Part shown: positions 33,074 through 41,709 of the stretch, piece after piece
Numbering within the stretch: the first letter of the stretch is position 1
Layout of the letters: every line of letters begins with the position of its first letter
Assembly: GCA_003209795.1 (NCBI GenBank)
Contig: QCPB01000008.1
Coordinates: 1 to 48,256 of the forward strand
Length of the DNA: 48,256 nt
Reading direction: 5' to 3'
Origin: Prochlorococcus sp. AG-436-C05
GTDB lineage: Bacteria; Cyanobacteriota; Cyanobacteriia; PCC-6307; Cyanobiaceae
Program-made: the position numbers and the translations under genes
Notes under the pieces: model-generated
What the model was told of the DNA's origin: nothing
Seen by the model: only the letters and a program-made list of their open reading frames with translations
The model's database searches: none

Positions 33074-34335
33074 TAATTGGGTGTTGCAAGAAGGATAAAA
33101 TTTTCCTTTGATAAAAAGTTGATAATTTCTTGAAAATTATTTAAATTTTGCCAGTATTTAAGATGACCATCTAAATTTTTTATAGTATTTTTTCTTCCCC
33201 ACAGAAGTTCATTGCCAAAATATGAAGAAATTTGCGTGGATGTTTCTAGATTAAATACATAATTGCTCTTTACAATATTGGTACCTTTTCTAATTTCATC
33301 GAGAGTTAAGTTTTCATAGTCTGAAATTTTATATATTATTTCATTAATTTCTTTCTCTACACGTTTTAAATCTTCTTTTTCACAACAAGCTTCAATAATT
33401 AAAAGTCCACCTAATTCTCCAGCATTTACATCTACATATACTGATTCCACAAGATTCTTTTCTTCTTTCAACACTTTTACTAATCTACTGTTTTTCCCTA
33501 CTGAAAGTATGGATGCTAAGATTTCGAATCCAATAATTTTTTTTTGATCTTTTAGGCTCGGTATGCTCCAGGCCATAAATATTCTTGAAAATTCCAAATC
33601 GTCAAAAATAATCTCCTCTCTTCCCGTTCTTGCTAAAACATTATTGGGATTCTTTTTGTCAATTTTAAAATTTGAATCTCTATTAGACTCTTGCCTGATT
33701 ATTCCTGGAAAATCTATATCTTCAAAAGCTTTATAAGTATCTTTACAGAGATTACCAGCAATTGAAAAACAAATTCCTTCATTTAAATAATGCTTCCTAT
33801 GGAAGTTCTCCAGATCATTTATCTCCATTAATTTGATACTTTCTTCAGTTCCTAGGATTGATTTAGAGTAATTATCACTTTGCCATACTCTTTCTAGAAA
33901 ATAATTAAACAGTTTCTCTTCAGGTTGATCATTTTGTTGCTTTATCTCATCAATAACTACACTTTTTTCTTTATAAAATTCATTAATGTTAATCTTTGGT
34001 GATAGAACAATATTTGTCAAAAGACCAAGTGATTCTTTAAAGTTACTTTGAGGTATGAGTACGTAGTAATGTACATCATCATATCCTGTGGATGCATTGC
34101 TCATTCCACCAAGTGATTCAATTTTGTGATCAAATTCACCTGGCATTATATTGCTAGTTCCCTTAAAAATCATATGTTCTAGAAAATGAGCTGTTCCATT
34201 CTTATCAACATCTTCAAATGAAGATCCAGCCTTACACCAAATATCTATGCTTATTAAGGGTAATTCCTTATTATCCACAAATACACATTTAGTATTGTTT
34301 GAATTGGTGTAATAGTGAATTTCTCCTAAATTCAT
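33073..34335 (-). CDS. M16 zinc peptidase, catalytic subunit
   Basis: 420 aa. The inverted zinc motif H-x-x-E-H is HFLEH in GTAHFLEHMIFKGTSN (about 43-58), and the third ligand Glu is in VVIDEIKQQNDQPEE about 75 residues later. It resembles PqqF/YmxG-type M16B processing peptidases with their typical GxxHFxEHMxFKGT. Substrate unknown. It is the first gene of a two-gene unit with the zinc-less partner. Confidence 0.93.
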   Translation of the reverse strand: MNLGEIHYYTNSNNTKCVFVDNKELPLISIDIWCKAGSSFEDVDKNGTAHFLEHMIFKGTSNIMPGEFDHKIESLGGMSNASTGYDDVHYYVLIPQSNFKESLGLLTNIVLSPKININEFYKEKSVVIDEIKQQNDQPEEKLFNYFLERVWQSDNYSKSILGTEESIKLMEINDLENFHRKHYLNEGICFSIAGNLCKDTYKAFEDIDFPGIIRQESNRDSNFKIDKKNPNNVLARTGREEIIFDDLEFSRIFMAWSIPSLKDQKKIIGFEILASILSVGKNSRLVKVLKEEKNLVESVYVDVNAGELGGLLIIEACCEKEDLKRVEKEINEIIYKISDYENLTLDEIRKGTNIVKSNYVFNLETSTQISSYFGNELLWGRKNTIKNLDGHLKYWQNLNNFQEIINFLSKENFILLATPN

Positions 34336-34376
34336 TAAAAATCTCTCCTTAATCTTTATTTTGTACCTTTTTAATC

Positions 34377-35102
34377 TTGTTGTCTGATACTTTAAGCAAA
34401 ACCAAATTAACAGATTCTTTTATTTTGGACTTGTTACAAAATATTAGAGGGCATAGGTCTATGCTGGAAAAACTTAAATGTATGAAAATTGATCCAAGGC
34501 TTTCAAATATCATTTCTAATGAAAAAGACAGAGAACTATATATAGAAAACGAATTTCATAAAGCAAAAGGGTTTAGAAAGTTGCACATTGAAGTGGCGGA
34601 ATTCTCAAGAAATCTAAAAATTCTACATTGTGTTTTTTTTCCAGATCCAAAATTTGATATTCCAATTTTTGGTTTGGATTTAGTGAAAATAAATGAGATC
34701 GTCTCGGCCGCTATTGTTGATTTATCTCCTGTATCTAAAAGTCAGGAGAAAAAGTATGAAGACTTTTTATCTAAAGTTGATAAAAGTGGTTTCGCCTCTT
34801 TAAGGGAAATTCCAAGCTGGGGAAGTATTTTCTCGAAGAATGTATTTTTTGCTTCTTTAAAAAATGAATCTGAAAAGAACTCTTTTTCCAAGGTTGTTGA
34901 TAAATATCTTTCCATTCTAATTAAATTAAGCAGTGAAGCTAAACCTGATTTAGATAAGAAAGTCATTCAAGAAAGAATAGATTTTCAAAAAAATTATTGT
35001 GTTCAACAAATGAAAAATGACAAGACAAGGATTGTTCTTTTAAAGTATTTCGATGAACAATGGGTAGATGATTATATAAAAAAAGTATTATTTGATTTTT
35101 GA
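34377..35102 (+). CDS. pcyA: Phycocyanobilin:ferredoxin oxidoreductase
   Basis: 241 aa, the usual length. It reduces biliverdin IXa to phycocyanobilin with four electrons from ferredoxin. The core is [40 protein letters not shown] and SAAIVDLSP, which holds the catalytic Asp and His neighbourhood of the family. The C-terminal helix ends YCVQQMKN and YIKKVLFDF. The start is TTG 34377 (a second TTG follows at once); no ATG lies before residue 33. High-light Prochlorococcus keeps pcyA although it lacks normal phycobilisomes. It overlaps the start of the exporter operon by one base. Confidence 0.95.
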   Translation: MLSDTLSKTKLTDSFILDLLQNIRGHRSMLEKLKCMKIDPRLSNIISNEKDRELYIENEFHKAKGFRKLHIEVAEFSRNLKILHCVFFPDPKFDIPIFGLDLVKINEIVSAAIVDLSPVSKSQEKKYEDFLSKVDKSGFASLREIPSWGSIFSKNVFFASLKNESEKNSFSKVVDKYLSILIKLSSEAKPDLDKKVIQERIDFQKNYCVQQMKNDKTRIVLLKYFDEQWVDDYIKKVLFDF

Positions 35103-36004
35103 TGAATAGAAAAAAGTATCAAAATCTAATTATTTATTTATTATTATTTTCCCCTATATCTATTGGGATTGTTTCTTGCTCAAATAATAATAAATTCAAT
35201 GAAGAAATAGTTGAAGATTCTATCCCTCCTATTCAAGCAGTAGCTGCATTAGGTCAACTTTCACCCGAGGGTGAAATTAGGCAATTGGCACCACCTATAG
35301 GCCAGTTTGGTTCATCCCCAAGAATAAATGAACTTTTAGTAAATGAAGGAGATTTTGTAAAAAAAGGAACTATTCTTGCGATTTTCGACAATAGAGAAAA
35401 ATTATTAGCAGACCTTGAAAAAATAGATAAGCTGATTAATACTATTAATCTTGAAATAGCATTAAAGCAAGATCAAATAAAAAGATACGAATTAGCTTTA
35501 GAGAAGGATGCTTATTCTTTCGTGAAATTATCTCAGAGGAAAGATGAATTATTGAAGTTACAAAAACAAAAAATAAATAATATTGGTGATAAAAGAAATA
35601 TTGAGATAGATCTCTTTAATTCAAAACTTAGAAGCCCCATCGATGGTTATATCCTATCAATCAATACAAGAGTTGGAGAGAGGGCTAAAAATGAAGGAAT
35701 CCTAGATATTGGATCTAGCCAGAATATGGAAGCTCTTATAGAAGTTTATGAGTCGGATATTGACAGAGTCTTCATTTCTCAGAATGTTGAATTAAGTAGT
35801 GAAAATGGGGGATTCAAAAAAATACTAAATGGTAAAGTAATTAGAATTAGTCCGCAGGTTAAACAAAGGAAGGTTTTATCAACTGACCCAACTGGTGATG
35901 CTGATTCACGGATTATTGAGGTACTTGTACAACTAAATAAGGAATCGATAATGTTGGTTCAAAATTATGCGGGAATGAAGGTAATCGCAAAATTTTTACC
36001 CTAA
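35102..36004 (+). CDS. devB: DevB-type membrane fusion protein of an ABC exporter
   Basis: 300 aa. The hydrophobic start [20 protein letters not shown] ends in a possible lipobox, GIVSC. RINELLVNEGDFVKKGTILA is the lipoyl-like half, then a coiled hairpin (KIDKLINTINLEIALKQDQI), then LRSPIDGYILSINTRVGER as the second lipoyl half and a beta-barrel end. This is the order of HlyD/DevB adaptors that link an inner-membrane pump to an outer-membrane channel. I chose ATG 35102 rather than the TTG three bases before. Its stop overlaps the devC start (TAATG). Confidence 0.9.
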   Translation: MNRKKYQNLIIYLLLFSPISIGIVSCSNNNKFNEEIVEDSIPPIQAVAALGQLSPEGEIRQLAPPIGQFGSSPRINELLVNEGDFVKKGTILAIFDNREKLLADLEKIDKLINTINLEIALKQDQIKRYELALEKDAYSFVKLSQRKDELLKLQKQKINNIGDKRNIEIDLFNSKLRSPIDGYILSINTRVGERAKNEGILDIGSSQNMEALIEVYESDIDRVFISQNVELSSENGGFKKILNGKVIRISPQVKQRKVLSTDPTGDADSRIIEVLVQLNKESIMLVQNYAGMKVIAKFLP

Positions 36005-37176
36005 TGAATTTTTCTTTTTTAAAATTTAGAAAAATCCCTTTGGCTTGGTTGTTGCTAACTAGACAACCATTAAGACTAATAGTGGCGATTGCAGGAATAA
36101 GTTTTGCTGGAATTTTGATGTTTATGCAATTAGGGTTTCGAGATGGATTATTTGATACTAGTGTAACTATTCATAAACTTTTAGATGCTGACCTTGTATT
36201 AATAAGTCCTAGATCAAAGAGTTCTATCAGTATGAGTGGATTTCCTAAAAGAAGACTGATTCAAACTCTTGCTTTAGATGAAGTAGAAAAGACTGCTCCT
36301 GTTAACTTGAATTACCTACTCTGGAGAAATCCAGAAAATCTTAAAACTCGATCGATACTAGCTTTAGGATTTAATCCTTCTGATTCTCTTCTATTAAATG
36401 ATGGATTTACAAGAAAGGCTTATTCACTGAATAATCCAGGAAGAGTATTATTTGATAAACTTTCTAGACCTGAGTTTGGACCAATTGAAGAATGGTTTTT
36501 GTCTGGTCAGAAAATTGAAACTGAGGTTGCAGGCAAAAGAGTAATCGTCGCAGGCCTTGTTGAGTTGGGACCTTCTTTTGGTGCTGATGGGAACTTAATA
36601 ACAAGTCGAGAAACATTCTTAAGGCTTTTCCCTTCGAATCCAAGCGGAAGTATTGAAATTGGATTGGTCAAGCTTAGAAAAGGATCTAATCCTGAATTTG
36701 TTTCTAAAATCTTAAATAATTCTCTCCCAAATGATGTACGTGTTCTGACAAAAAATCAATTTATAGAATTCGAGAAGAATTATTGGAAAAATAGTACAGC
36801 AATAGGTTTTATTTTTAGTTTGGGAGCTTTGATGGGTTTCGTAGTTGGGTGTGTTGTTGTTTATCAAATTCTATATAGTGACGTTACAGATCATCTCCCT
36901 GAGTATGCAACTTTATTGGCTATGGGTTATAAATTAAATTCTCTTTTCTTTGTTGTAGCCAGAGAAGGATTTTTATTGGCATTGTTTGGTTATTTACCTG
37001 CTTATTTTTCTGGACAAATACTTTATTCAATTATAAGACGATCAACTAGGCTACCAATAATAATGGATGCTGATAAGACTATTTTAATTTTCATATTAGT
37101 TCTGATTATGTGCATGGGATCTGCTGGTATTGCTATGCGAAAATTAGTTGATGCAGATCCTGCAGAGATTTTTTAA
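36004..37176 (+). CDS. devC: DevC-type ABC exporter permease
   Basis: 390 aa. The first span follows LAWLLLTRQPLRLIVAIAGI; then comes a large outer domain (about 45-265) with SSISMSGFPKRRLIQTLALD, and three C-terminal spans from about 265 (FIFSLGALMGFVVGCVVVYQ). DVTDHLPEYATLLAMGYK is the MacB/FtsX-like cytoplasmic loop. In heterocyst formers DevBCA exports glycolipids; in unicellular cyanobacteria the cargo is unknown. Middle gene of the devBCA operon. Confidence 0.9.
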   Translation: MNFSFLKFRKIPLAWLLLTRQPLRLIVAIAGISFAGILMFMQLGFRDGLFDTSVTIHKLLDADLVLISPRSKSSISMSGFPKRRLIQTLALDEVEKTAPVNLNYLLWRNPENLKTRSILALGFNPSDSLLLNDGFTRKAYSLNNPGRVLFDKLSRPEFGPIEEWFLSGQKIETEVAGKRVIVAGLVELGPSFGADGNLITSRETFLRLFPSNPSGSIEIGLVKLRKGSNPEFVSKILNNSLPNDVRVLTKNQFIEFEKNYWKNSTAIGFIFSLGALMGFVVGCVVVYQILYSDVTDHLPEYATLLAMGYKLNSLFFVVAREGFLLALFGYLPAYFSGQILYSIIRRSTRLPIIMDADKTILIFILVLIMCMGSAGIAMRKLVDADPAEIF

Positions 37177-37193
37177 TATTTCGATAACTAAAT

Positions 37194-37925
37194 ATGGTTA
37201 AAAGTAAAAATAAAGCTAGTAATAAAATTAATTATTCAAAGACTGTTTTAATAAATAATTTGAGTCATTTTTATGGAAGAAATGAAAACAAAAAACAAGT
37301 TCTTAATAATGTAAATTTAAGTATTCAGAAAAGCGAATTAGTTCTTTTAAAAGGTCCCTCAGGATGCGGTAAAACAACTCTTTTAACTCTAATTGGTGCA
37401 TTAAGAACATGCCAATGTGGAAATTTAACGGTTTTAAATAATCAATTGAATGGAGCATCAAGAAAAACAAGGCAGAAACTTAGAAGAAGTATCGGGATGA
37501 TTTTTCAGGGACATAATCTACTCAGATGTTTAACGGCTGAGCAAAATGTTCAAATGGGAGCAGATTTAATAAAAGGCTTATCTTATTTACAAAGAAGAGA
37601 AATTGCCAGAAATTGGTTGTCTGCTGTCGGTTTAGATGAACATTATAAGAAATTACCTAGTGATTTATCTGGTGGTCAGAAACAGAGGGTTGCAATAGCA
37701 AGAGCATTATCTGCAAATCCAAAATTATTACTTGCTGATGAACCTACTTCTGCATTAGATAGCGTTACAGGAAGAGAAATAGTTATTCTTTTGAGAAAAT
37801 TAGCAAAAGAGCAAAGCTGTTCTGTATTTATGGTTACGCATGATCCAAGGATTTCTGATATGGCAGATAGGATATTAAATATGGAAGATGGTAAAATATT
37901 TAGTACTCATAGTGAGCTAGTATAG
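37194..37925 (+). CDS. devA: DevA-type ABC exporter ATPase
   Basis: 243 aa. Walker A is GPSGCGKTTLL, the Q-loop is GMIFQGHNLLRCLTAEQNV, the signature LSGGQKQRVAIARALSANP, Walker B LLLADEPTSALD and the switch His in FMVTHDPRI. It belongs to the LolD/MacB/DevA group. It follows devC by 17 bases and completes the exporter. pcyA-devB-devC-devA look like one transcript. Confidence 0.93.
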   Translation: MVKSKNKASNKINYSKTVLINNLSHFYGRNENKKQVLNNVNLSIQKSELVLLKGPSGCGKTTLLTLIGALRTCQCGNLTVLNNQLNGASRKTRQKLRRSIGMIFQGHNLLRCLTAEQNVQMGADLIKGLSYLQRREIARNWLSAVGLDEHYKKLPSDLSGGQKQRVAIARALSANPKLLLADEPTSALDSVTGREIVILLRKLAKEQSCSVFMVTHDPRISDMADRILNMEDGKIFSTHSELV

Positions 37926-37944
37926 TTATAAGTTATATTTTTTT

Positions 37945-38097
37945 ATGTCTAAGAGAAGGAATCTAAAAAAAGAAAAGCAAGAAAGGAATCGTGCATATTC
38001 TAGAAAGTTTAAAAAAAGAAAACTTAGAACTGATGGCAGACCAGATGGTGGTGGGAATGTAACAGGTACAGCAAGTAATGGCGGTGCAGCAGATTAG
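37945..38097 (+). CDS. 50-aa highly basic protein
   Basis: ATG 37945 to TAG 38097. The first part MSKRRNLKKEKQERNRAYSR, then KFKKRKLRTDGRPDGG, is almost all Lys/Arg. The end GNVTGTASNGGAAD is Gly/Ala-rich and flexible. The codon pattern and the clear start and stop 19 bases after devA argue for a real gene. Such a charge pattern fits RNA or ribosome binding; that is inference. Confidence 0.65.
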   Translation: MSKRRNLKKEKQERNRAYSRKFKKRKLRTDGRPDGGGNVTGTASNGGAAD

Positions 38098-38157
38098 CTT
38101 ATAAATCTAATTTCTTATATTCCTGCTTTTTTTTTACTGCTCAGGTAATAGATCATT

Positions 38158-39093
38158 ATGAATGTCAGTATTGTTATTCCAACGTACAACAGAAAACCCA
38201 TACTGGAGAAATGTCTTAAAGCACTAGAAAATCAGAAATTAAATAAAAATGTTGGTAATTATGAAATTATTGTAGTTGATGATGGTTCAACGGATGGTAC
38301 AAGTTCTTGGATAAAAAATAATAGGGCCATTCTTCCTCATGTCGTTTTGTATGAACAAGAACACGGGGGACCTGCATTAGGCAGAAATCTTGGAGTAATT
38401 AAGTCCAAATATGAAATTATTATATTTATTGATAGTGATCTTATAGTTTTAGATGATTTTATAATTAGGCATATTGATAAATTACTCATTTATTGGAGTA
38501 AAAATAACAAAAAGTGTTTTACTTATGGATCAGTTATTAATACTTCTGATTTTGATAACCCGCAGAGTGAAAAATACAAACTATTGGACACTTCATTTGC
38601 TTACTTTGCTACTGGAAATGTTGCCATATCAAAAGAATTAATTTTAAGTGTTGGTTTGTTTGATACCTCTTTTAGCCTTTATGGTTGGGAGGATTTAGAA
38701 TTAGGAGAAAGATTACAAAAAGTTGGTACAAAATTAATTAAATGCCCAAAGGCAGTAGGCTTTCATTGGCATCCTCCATTTAATTGCGAACAGATTGAAT
38801 CATTAATAGCTCAAGAGAAGGAGCGAGCAAGGATGGCACTTGTGTTTTTTAAGAAACATCCTAATTTAAGGGTTAGATTTATGATTCAATTAACGCCTCT
38901 CCATAATTTGCTTTGGCAAACCCTTTGTTTAGGAGGTCTTATAAGTATTGAGAGAATATTACCATTATTAAAATTTCTAGTTAATTCGAAAAGAGATAAG
39001 ATTGCACTTGAGATTTTAAGGATACCTCTAAATTTGATTTACATTAAATACCTATACAAATTAAAATCAAATACTTTTAGAAATACCTATTAA
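38158..39093 (+). CDS. Glycosyltransferase family 2
   Basis: 311 aa GT-A enzyme. It starts VSIVIPTYNRKPILEKCLKA, with YEIIVVDDGSTDGTSSWI and the metal-binding I-D-S-D (DxD) in IIFIDSDLIVLDDF. Acceptor-side motifs are TGNVAISKELILSVGLFD and YGWEDLELGERLQKVG. The C-terminus carries a hydrophobic stretch near 250-290 that may touch the membrane. Donor and acceptor sugars cannot be told. It ends 5 bases before the -10 box of rpsB. Confidence 0.92.
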   Translation: MNVSIVIPTYNRKPILEKCLKALENQKLNKNVGNYEIIVVDDGSTDGTSSWIKNNRAILPHVVLYEQEHGGPALGRNLGVIKSKYEIIIFIDSDLIVLDDFIIRHIDKLLIYWSKNNKKCFTYGSVINTSDFDNPQSEKYKLLDTSFAYFATGNVAISKELILSVGLFDTSFSLYGWEDLELGERLQKVGTKLIKCPKAVGFHWHPPFNCEQIESLIAQEKERARMALVFFKKHPNLRVRFMIQLTPLHNLLWQTLCLGGLISIERILPLLKFLVNSKRDKIALEILRIPLNLIYIKYLYKLKSNTFRNTY

Positions 39094-39097
39094 TTGA

Positions 39098-39103
39098 TAT
39101 AAT
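39098..39103 (+). promoter_or_regulatory. -10 box of the rpsB promoter
   Basis: TATAAT is an exact consensus -10 box. It starts right after the glycosyltransferase stop. Transcription would begin near 39110, giving a leader of about 85 bases before rpsB that holds the helices described next. No clear -35 was found. Confidence 0.6.
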
Positions 39104-39122
39104 ATTAAAAATTAAAACCACA

Positions 39123-39186
39123 CATCTGACTGTTTCGGGTGATTTAAACTTATAAATTTCCCGTCAGATGGAGGCTAACCCGAAAC
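39123..39186 (+). promoter_or_regulatory. Structured rpsB leader: interleaved helices (pseudoknot)
   Basis: Helix 1 pairs CATCTGAC 39123-39130 with GTCAGATG 39163-39170 (8/8). Helix 2 pairs GTTTCGGGT 39132-39140 with ACCCGAAAC 39178-39186 (9/9). Their order 1-2-1'-2' makes an H-type pseudoknot. A competing hairpin pairs CGGG 39136-39139 with CCCG 39160-39163, extended inward by ATTTA 39142-39146 / TAAAT 39153-39157; it excludes the pseudoknot. GGAGG at 39170-39174 lies between the two 3' strands, 21 bases before the ATG. This suits autoregulation by protein S2, known for rpsB leaders in other bacteria. Confidence 0.75.
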
Positions 39187-39195
39187 TACTGAATT

Positions 39196-39900
39196 ATGGC
39201 TGTTGTATCACTATCTGAAATGATGGAAGCTGGTGCCCACTTTGGGCATCAAACTAGACGTTGGAACCCCAAAATGTCTAAATATATATATTGTGCGAGA
39301 AATGGGGTTCATATTATTGATCTAGTTAAAACTGCATTATGTATGAATAATGCATATAAATGGACAAGAAACGCCGCTAAAAGTGGGAAAAGATTTCTCT
39401 TTGTAGGAACAAAAAAACAAGCATCAGATGTTGTTGCTCAAGAGGCAACCAGGTGCGGAGCTGCATATGTTAATCAAAGGTGGCTTGGAGGAATGCTTAC
39501 AAATTGGACAACCATGAAAGCTAGGATTGAAAGATTGAAAGATCTAGAAAGAATGGAAAGTAGTGGTTCTATCGCAATGAGACCTAAGAAGGAGGCGGCT
39601 GTATTAAGAAGAGAGTTAGAGCGTCTACAAAAGTATTTAGGTGGGCTGAAGGATATGAGAAGATTGCCAGACGTTGTCGTTTTAGTAGATCAAAGAAGAG
39701 AGTCTAATGCCGTTCTTGAAGCTAGGAAATTAGATATTTCATTAGTATCAATGTTGGATACTAACTGTGATCCCGATTTGTGTGAAGTTCCTATTCCATG
39801 TAATGATGATGCTGTTAGATCTGTTCAACTTATATTAGGAAGATTAGCAGATGCAATAAATGAGGGAAGAAAAGGTTCTAGTAATGATAGAAAAAATTAA
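39196..39900 (+). CDS. rpsB: 30S ribosomal protein S2
   Basis: 234 aa. It opens [20 protein letters not shown] with [20 protein letters not shown], both S2 hallmarks. [20 protein letters not shown] and [19 protein letters not shown] follow, and [20 protein letters not shown] near the end is typical. S2 joins the small subunit late and helps dock S1. There is no Shine-Dalgarno at normal distance; the leader structure may place the GGAGG instead. tsf follows 43 bases later, the usual operon. Confidence 0.98.
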   Translation: MAVVSLSEMMEAGAHFGHQTRRWNPKMSKYIYCARNGVHIIDLVKTALCMNNAYKWTRNAAKSGKRFLFVGTKKQASDVVAQEATRCGAAYVNQRWLGGMLTNWTTMKARIERLKDLERMESSGSIAMRPKKEAAVLRRELERLQKYLGGLKDMRRLPDVVVLVDQRRESNAVLEARKLDISLVSMLDTNCDPDLCEVPIPCNDDAVRSVQLILGRLADAINEGRKGSSNDRKN

Positions 39901-39943
39901 TTTCAAATTCAAAGTTTACAAATTACTATTATTTATTAATTAA

Positions 39944-40600
39944 ATGGGAAACATCACAGCAAAACTTGTAAAAGATCTTAGAGATCAGACTGGAGCAGGA
40001 ATGATGGATTGCAAAAAAGCTCTCAAAGAAACAGATGGGAATGTTGAAAAGGCTCTTGAATGGCTAAGAAAAAAAGGTATAGCTAGTGCCGAAAAAAAAT
40101 CAGGTCGAATTGCAACTGAGGGCTCTATAGGCAGCTATATTCATACAGGATCTAGGGTAGGAGTTCTTCTAGAATTAAATTGTGAAACTGATTTTGTAGC
40201 CAGAGGAGATATATTTCAATCTCTCTTAAAAGATGTTTCTATGCAAGTAGCAGCTTGTCCTAATGTTGAGTACGTATCAATTAATGAAATCCCTTCAGAT
40301 GTAGTCGAGAAAGAAAAACAGATTGAAATGGGTAGAGATGATTTATCTGGAAAACCAGAACAAATTAAAGAAAAAATTGTAGAAGGAAGAATATCTAAAA
40401 GACTTAACGAGTTAGTATTGCTCTCTCAGCCATATATAAAGGATAGTTCTATCACCGTAGAGGATCTTGTGAAGCAAGCAGCCGCAAAAATTGGAGAAAA
40501 TATTCAAGTAAGACGTTTTACTCGATATACTTTAGGCGAAGGTATTGAAAAAAATGAAATGGAATTTGCTGACGAAGTCGCATCACTACAATCAAAATAA
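39944..40600 (+). CDS. tsf: Translation elongation factor Ts
   Basis: 218 aa, the short cyanobacterial form. [20 protein letters not shown] is the EF-Tu-contacting N-domain with [20 protein letters not shown], then [20 protein letters not shown] and [20 protein letters not shown] for the core domain. It exchanges GDP for GTP on EF-Tu. It forms an operon with rpsB. The next gene begins five bases after the stop. Confidence 0.97.
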   Translation: MGNITAKLVKDLRDQTGAGMMDCKKALKETDGNVEKALEWLRKKGIASAEKKSGRIATEGSIGSYIHTGSRVGVLLELNCETDFVARGDIFQSLLKDVSMQVAACPNVEYVSINEIPSDVVEKEKQIEMGRDDLSGKPEQIKEKIVEGRISKRLNELVLLSQPYIKDSSITVEDLVKQAAAKIGENIQVRRFTRYTLGEGIEKNEMEFADEVASLQSK

Positions 40601-40604
40601 AAAC

Positions 40605-41687
40605 TTGAATAAATTGATTAATGATTTAGAACTAGAAAAAATAATTTCCCAGATACGTCGTGCAGAAGTTAATAAAAATAAATTACTAGAGAATATTTAT
40701 AAGGAATATGAATCTTATCTTAAAGTTGTTAGGGATTTAATTTTTACTTCAGTCGAAAAAACTATTTATGGATTTTACTCTGACTTTTCCATAAATGATA
40801 ATAATATAAATACAAAAGAATTAAGCAACAGTTTAGAAAATAAAATAAGTTTTTTAATTAATTCACAACTCCCTTTAATAACTATTGAACAATTAAAAAT
40901 TAATGATTCTATTAATAACGAAAATCAAGAGAAAAAATTTAATGTTTCCAGAGAATTATTTTCATTAAAAGATTATGATAAAGTCCATATGAATTTTGAA
41001 GAGTATTTATTTTCTAATGAATCTCTTCAGTTTAATATCAATAAAGATATTTCTAATAGTAATGAATATTATCGGTTACTAAATAATGAACAGTTTTCAT
41101 CTATAGATTTAGATTGCAGTGATGATATAAATGATTTTCCAAAACTTAATTCAATTAAAAAGCTAGATTCAGAAGACCACAATTTTTCCTTTTTTCTTGA
41201 AATAATTGAAGATTCTAGTGATAATAAATTTAAAGATTATCAAAATTTAAATAATCAATATAAAGAATTATCGCCTTCGAATCAAATCCTTAATTGCTTT
41301 GATTTAATAGATAATTCACTAGCTAATTTATTACTTAATCTTTCTTATAAGATTAATTTAGAATTATTCGAATCAAAACTAATTAAAAAAATAATTTCAA
41401 AAAATAGTTTTAAATTTCTATCTAATAATAAGTTTATAATAAAGCATCCAAGTCCTTTTGTTATAGAATTCGACCTTAATAATATAAATAAATCATTTAC
41501 TGATGGTGTGAAATTACCAAGTATTTACATGTTGAATATTAGTACTGTTGAATTGGAATTTAAAAATTTAAACCTTTCAATCCATAGGAATAAAATAAAT
41601 GAATTAAAAAATAAATTTCAACTTTTAGTTAAAAAGGAAAAATACTGGAGACAAAAAGAAATAAACTTAAATAAAATAACTAGATAA
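40605..41687 (+). CDS. 360-aa unknown protein, Asn/Ser-rich
   Basis: The frame is open from inside tsf (ATG 40545), but that part would be a shadow of tsf. TTG 40605-40607, five bases after the tsf stop, gives MNKLINDLELEKIISQIRR and a helical front (about 1-65). The middle (about 110-230) is Asn-, Ser- and Asp-rich and likely flexible. The end forms another helical, basic domain (LSIHRNKINELKNKFQLLVK, KKEKYWRQKEINL). No family recognised. Its position between tsf and recG suggests a core-genome protein that diverges quickly. Confidence 0.7.
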   Translation: MNKLINDLELEKIISQIRRAEVNKNKLLENIYKEYESYLKVVRDLIFTSVEKTIYGFYSDFSINDNNINTKELSNSLENKISFLINSQLPLITIEQLKINDSINNENQEKKFNVSRELFSLKDYDKVHMNFEEYLFSNESLQFNINKDISNSNEYYRLLNNEQFSSIDLDCSDDINDFPKLNSIKKLDSEDHNFSFFLEIIEDSSDNKFKDYQNLNNQYKELSPSNQILNCFDLIDNSLANLLLNLSYKINLELFESKLIKKIISKNSFKFLSNNKFIIKHPSPFVIEFDLNNINKSFTDGVKLPSIYMLNISTVELEFKNLNLSIHRNKINELKNKFQLLVKKEKYWRQKEINLNKITR

Positions 41688-41709
41688 ATATATTTTTACT
41701 TTTTCTAAT

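Noticed and set aside
40545-40604. Extension of the 360-aa gene into tsf
   Set aside because: These 20 codons lie in another frame of tsf and read like a shadow; TTG 40605 is a better start.
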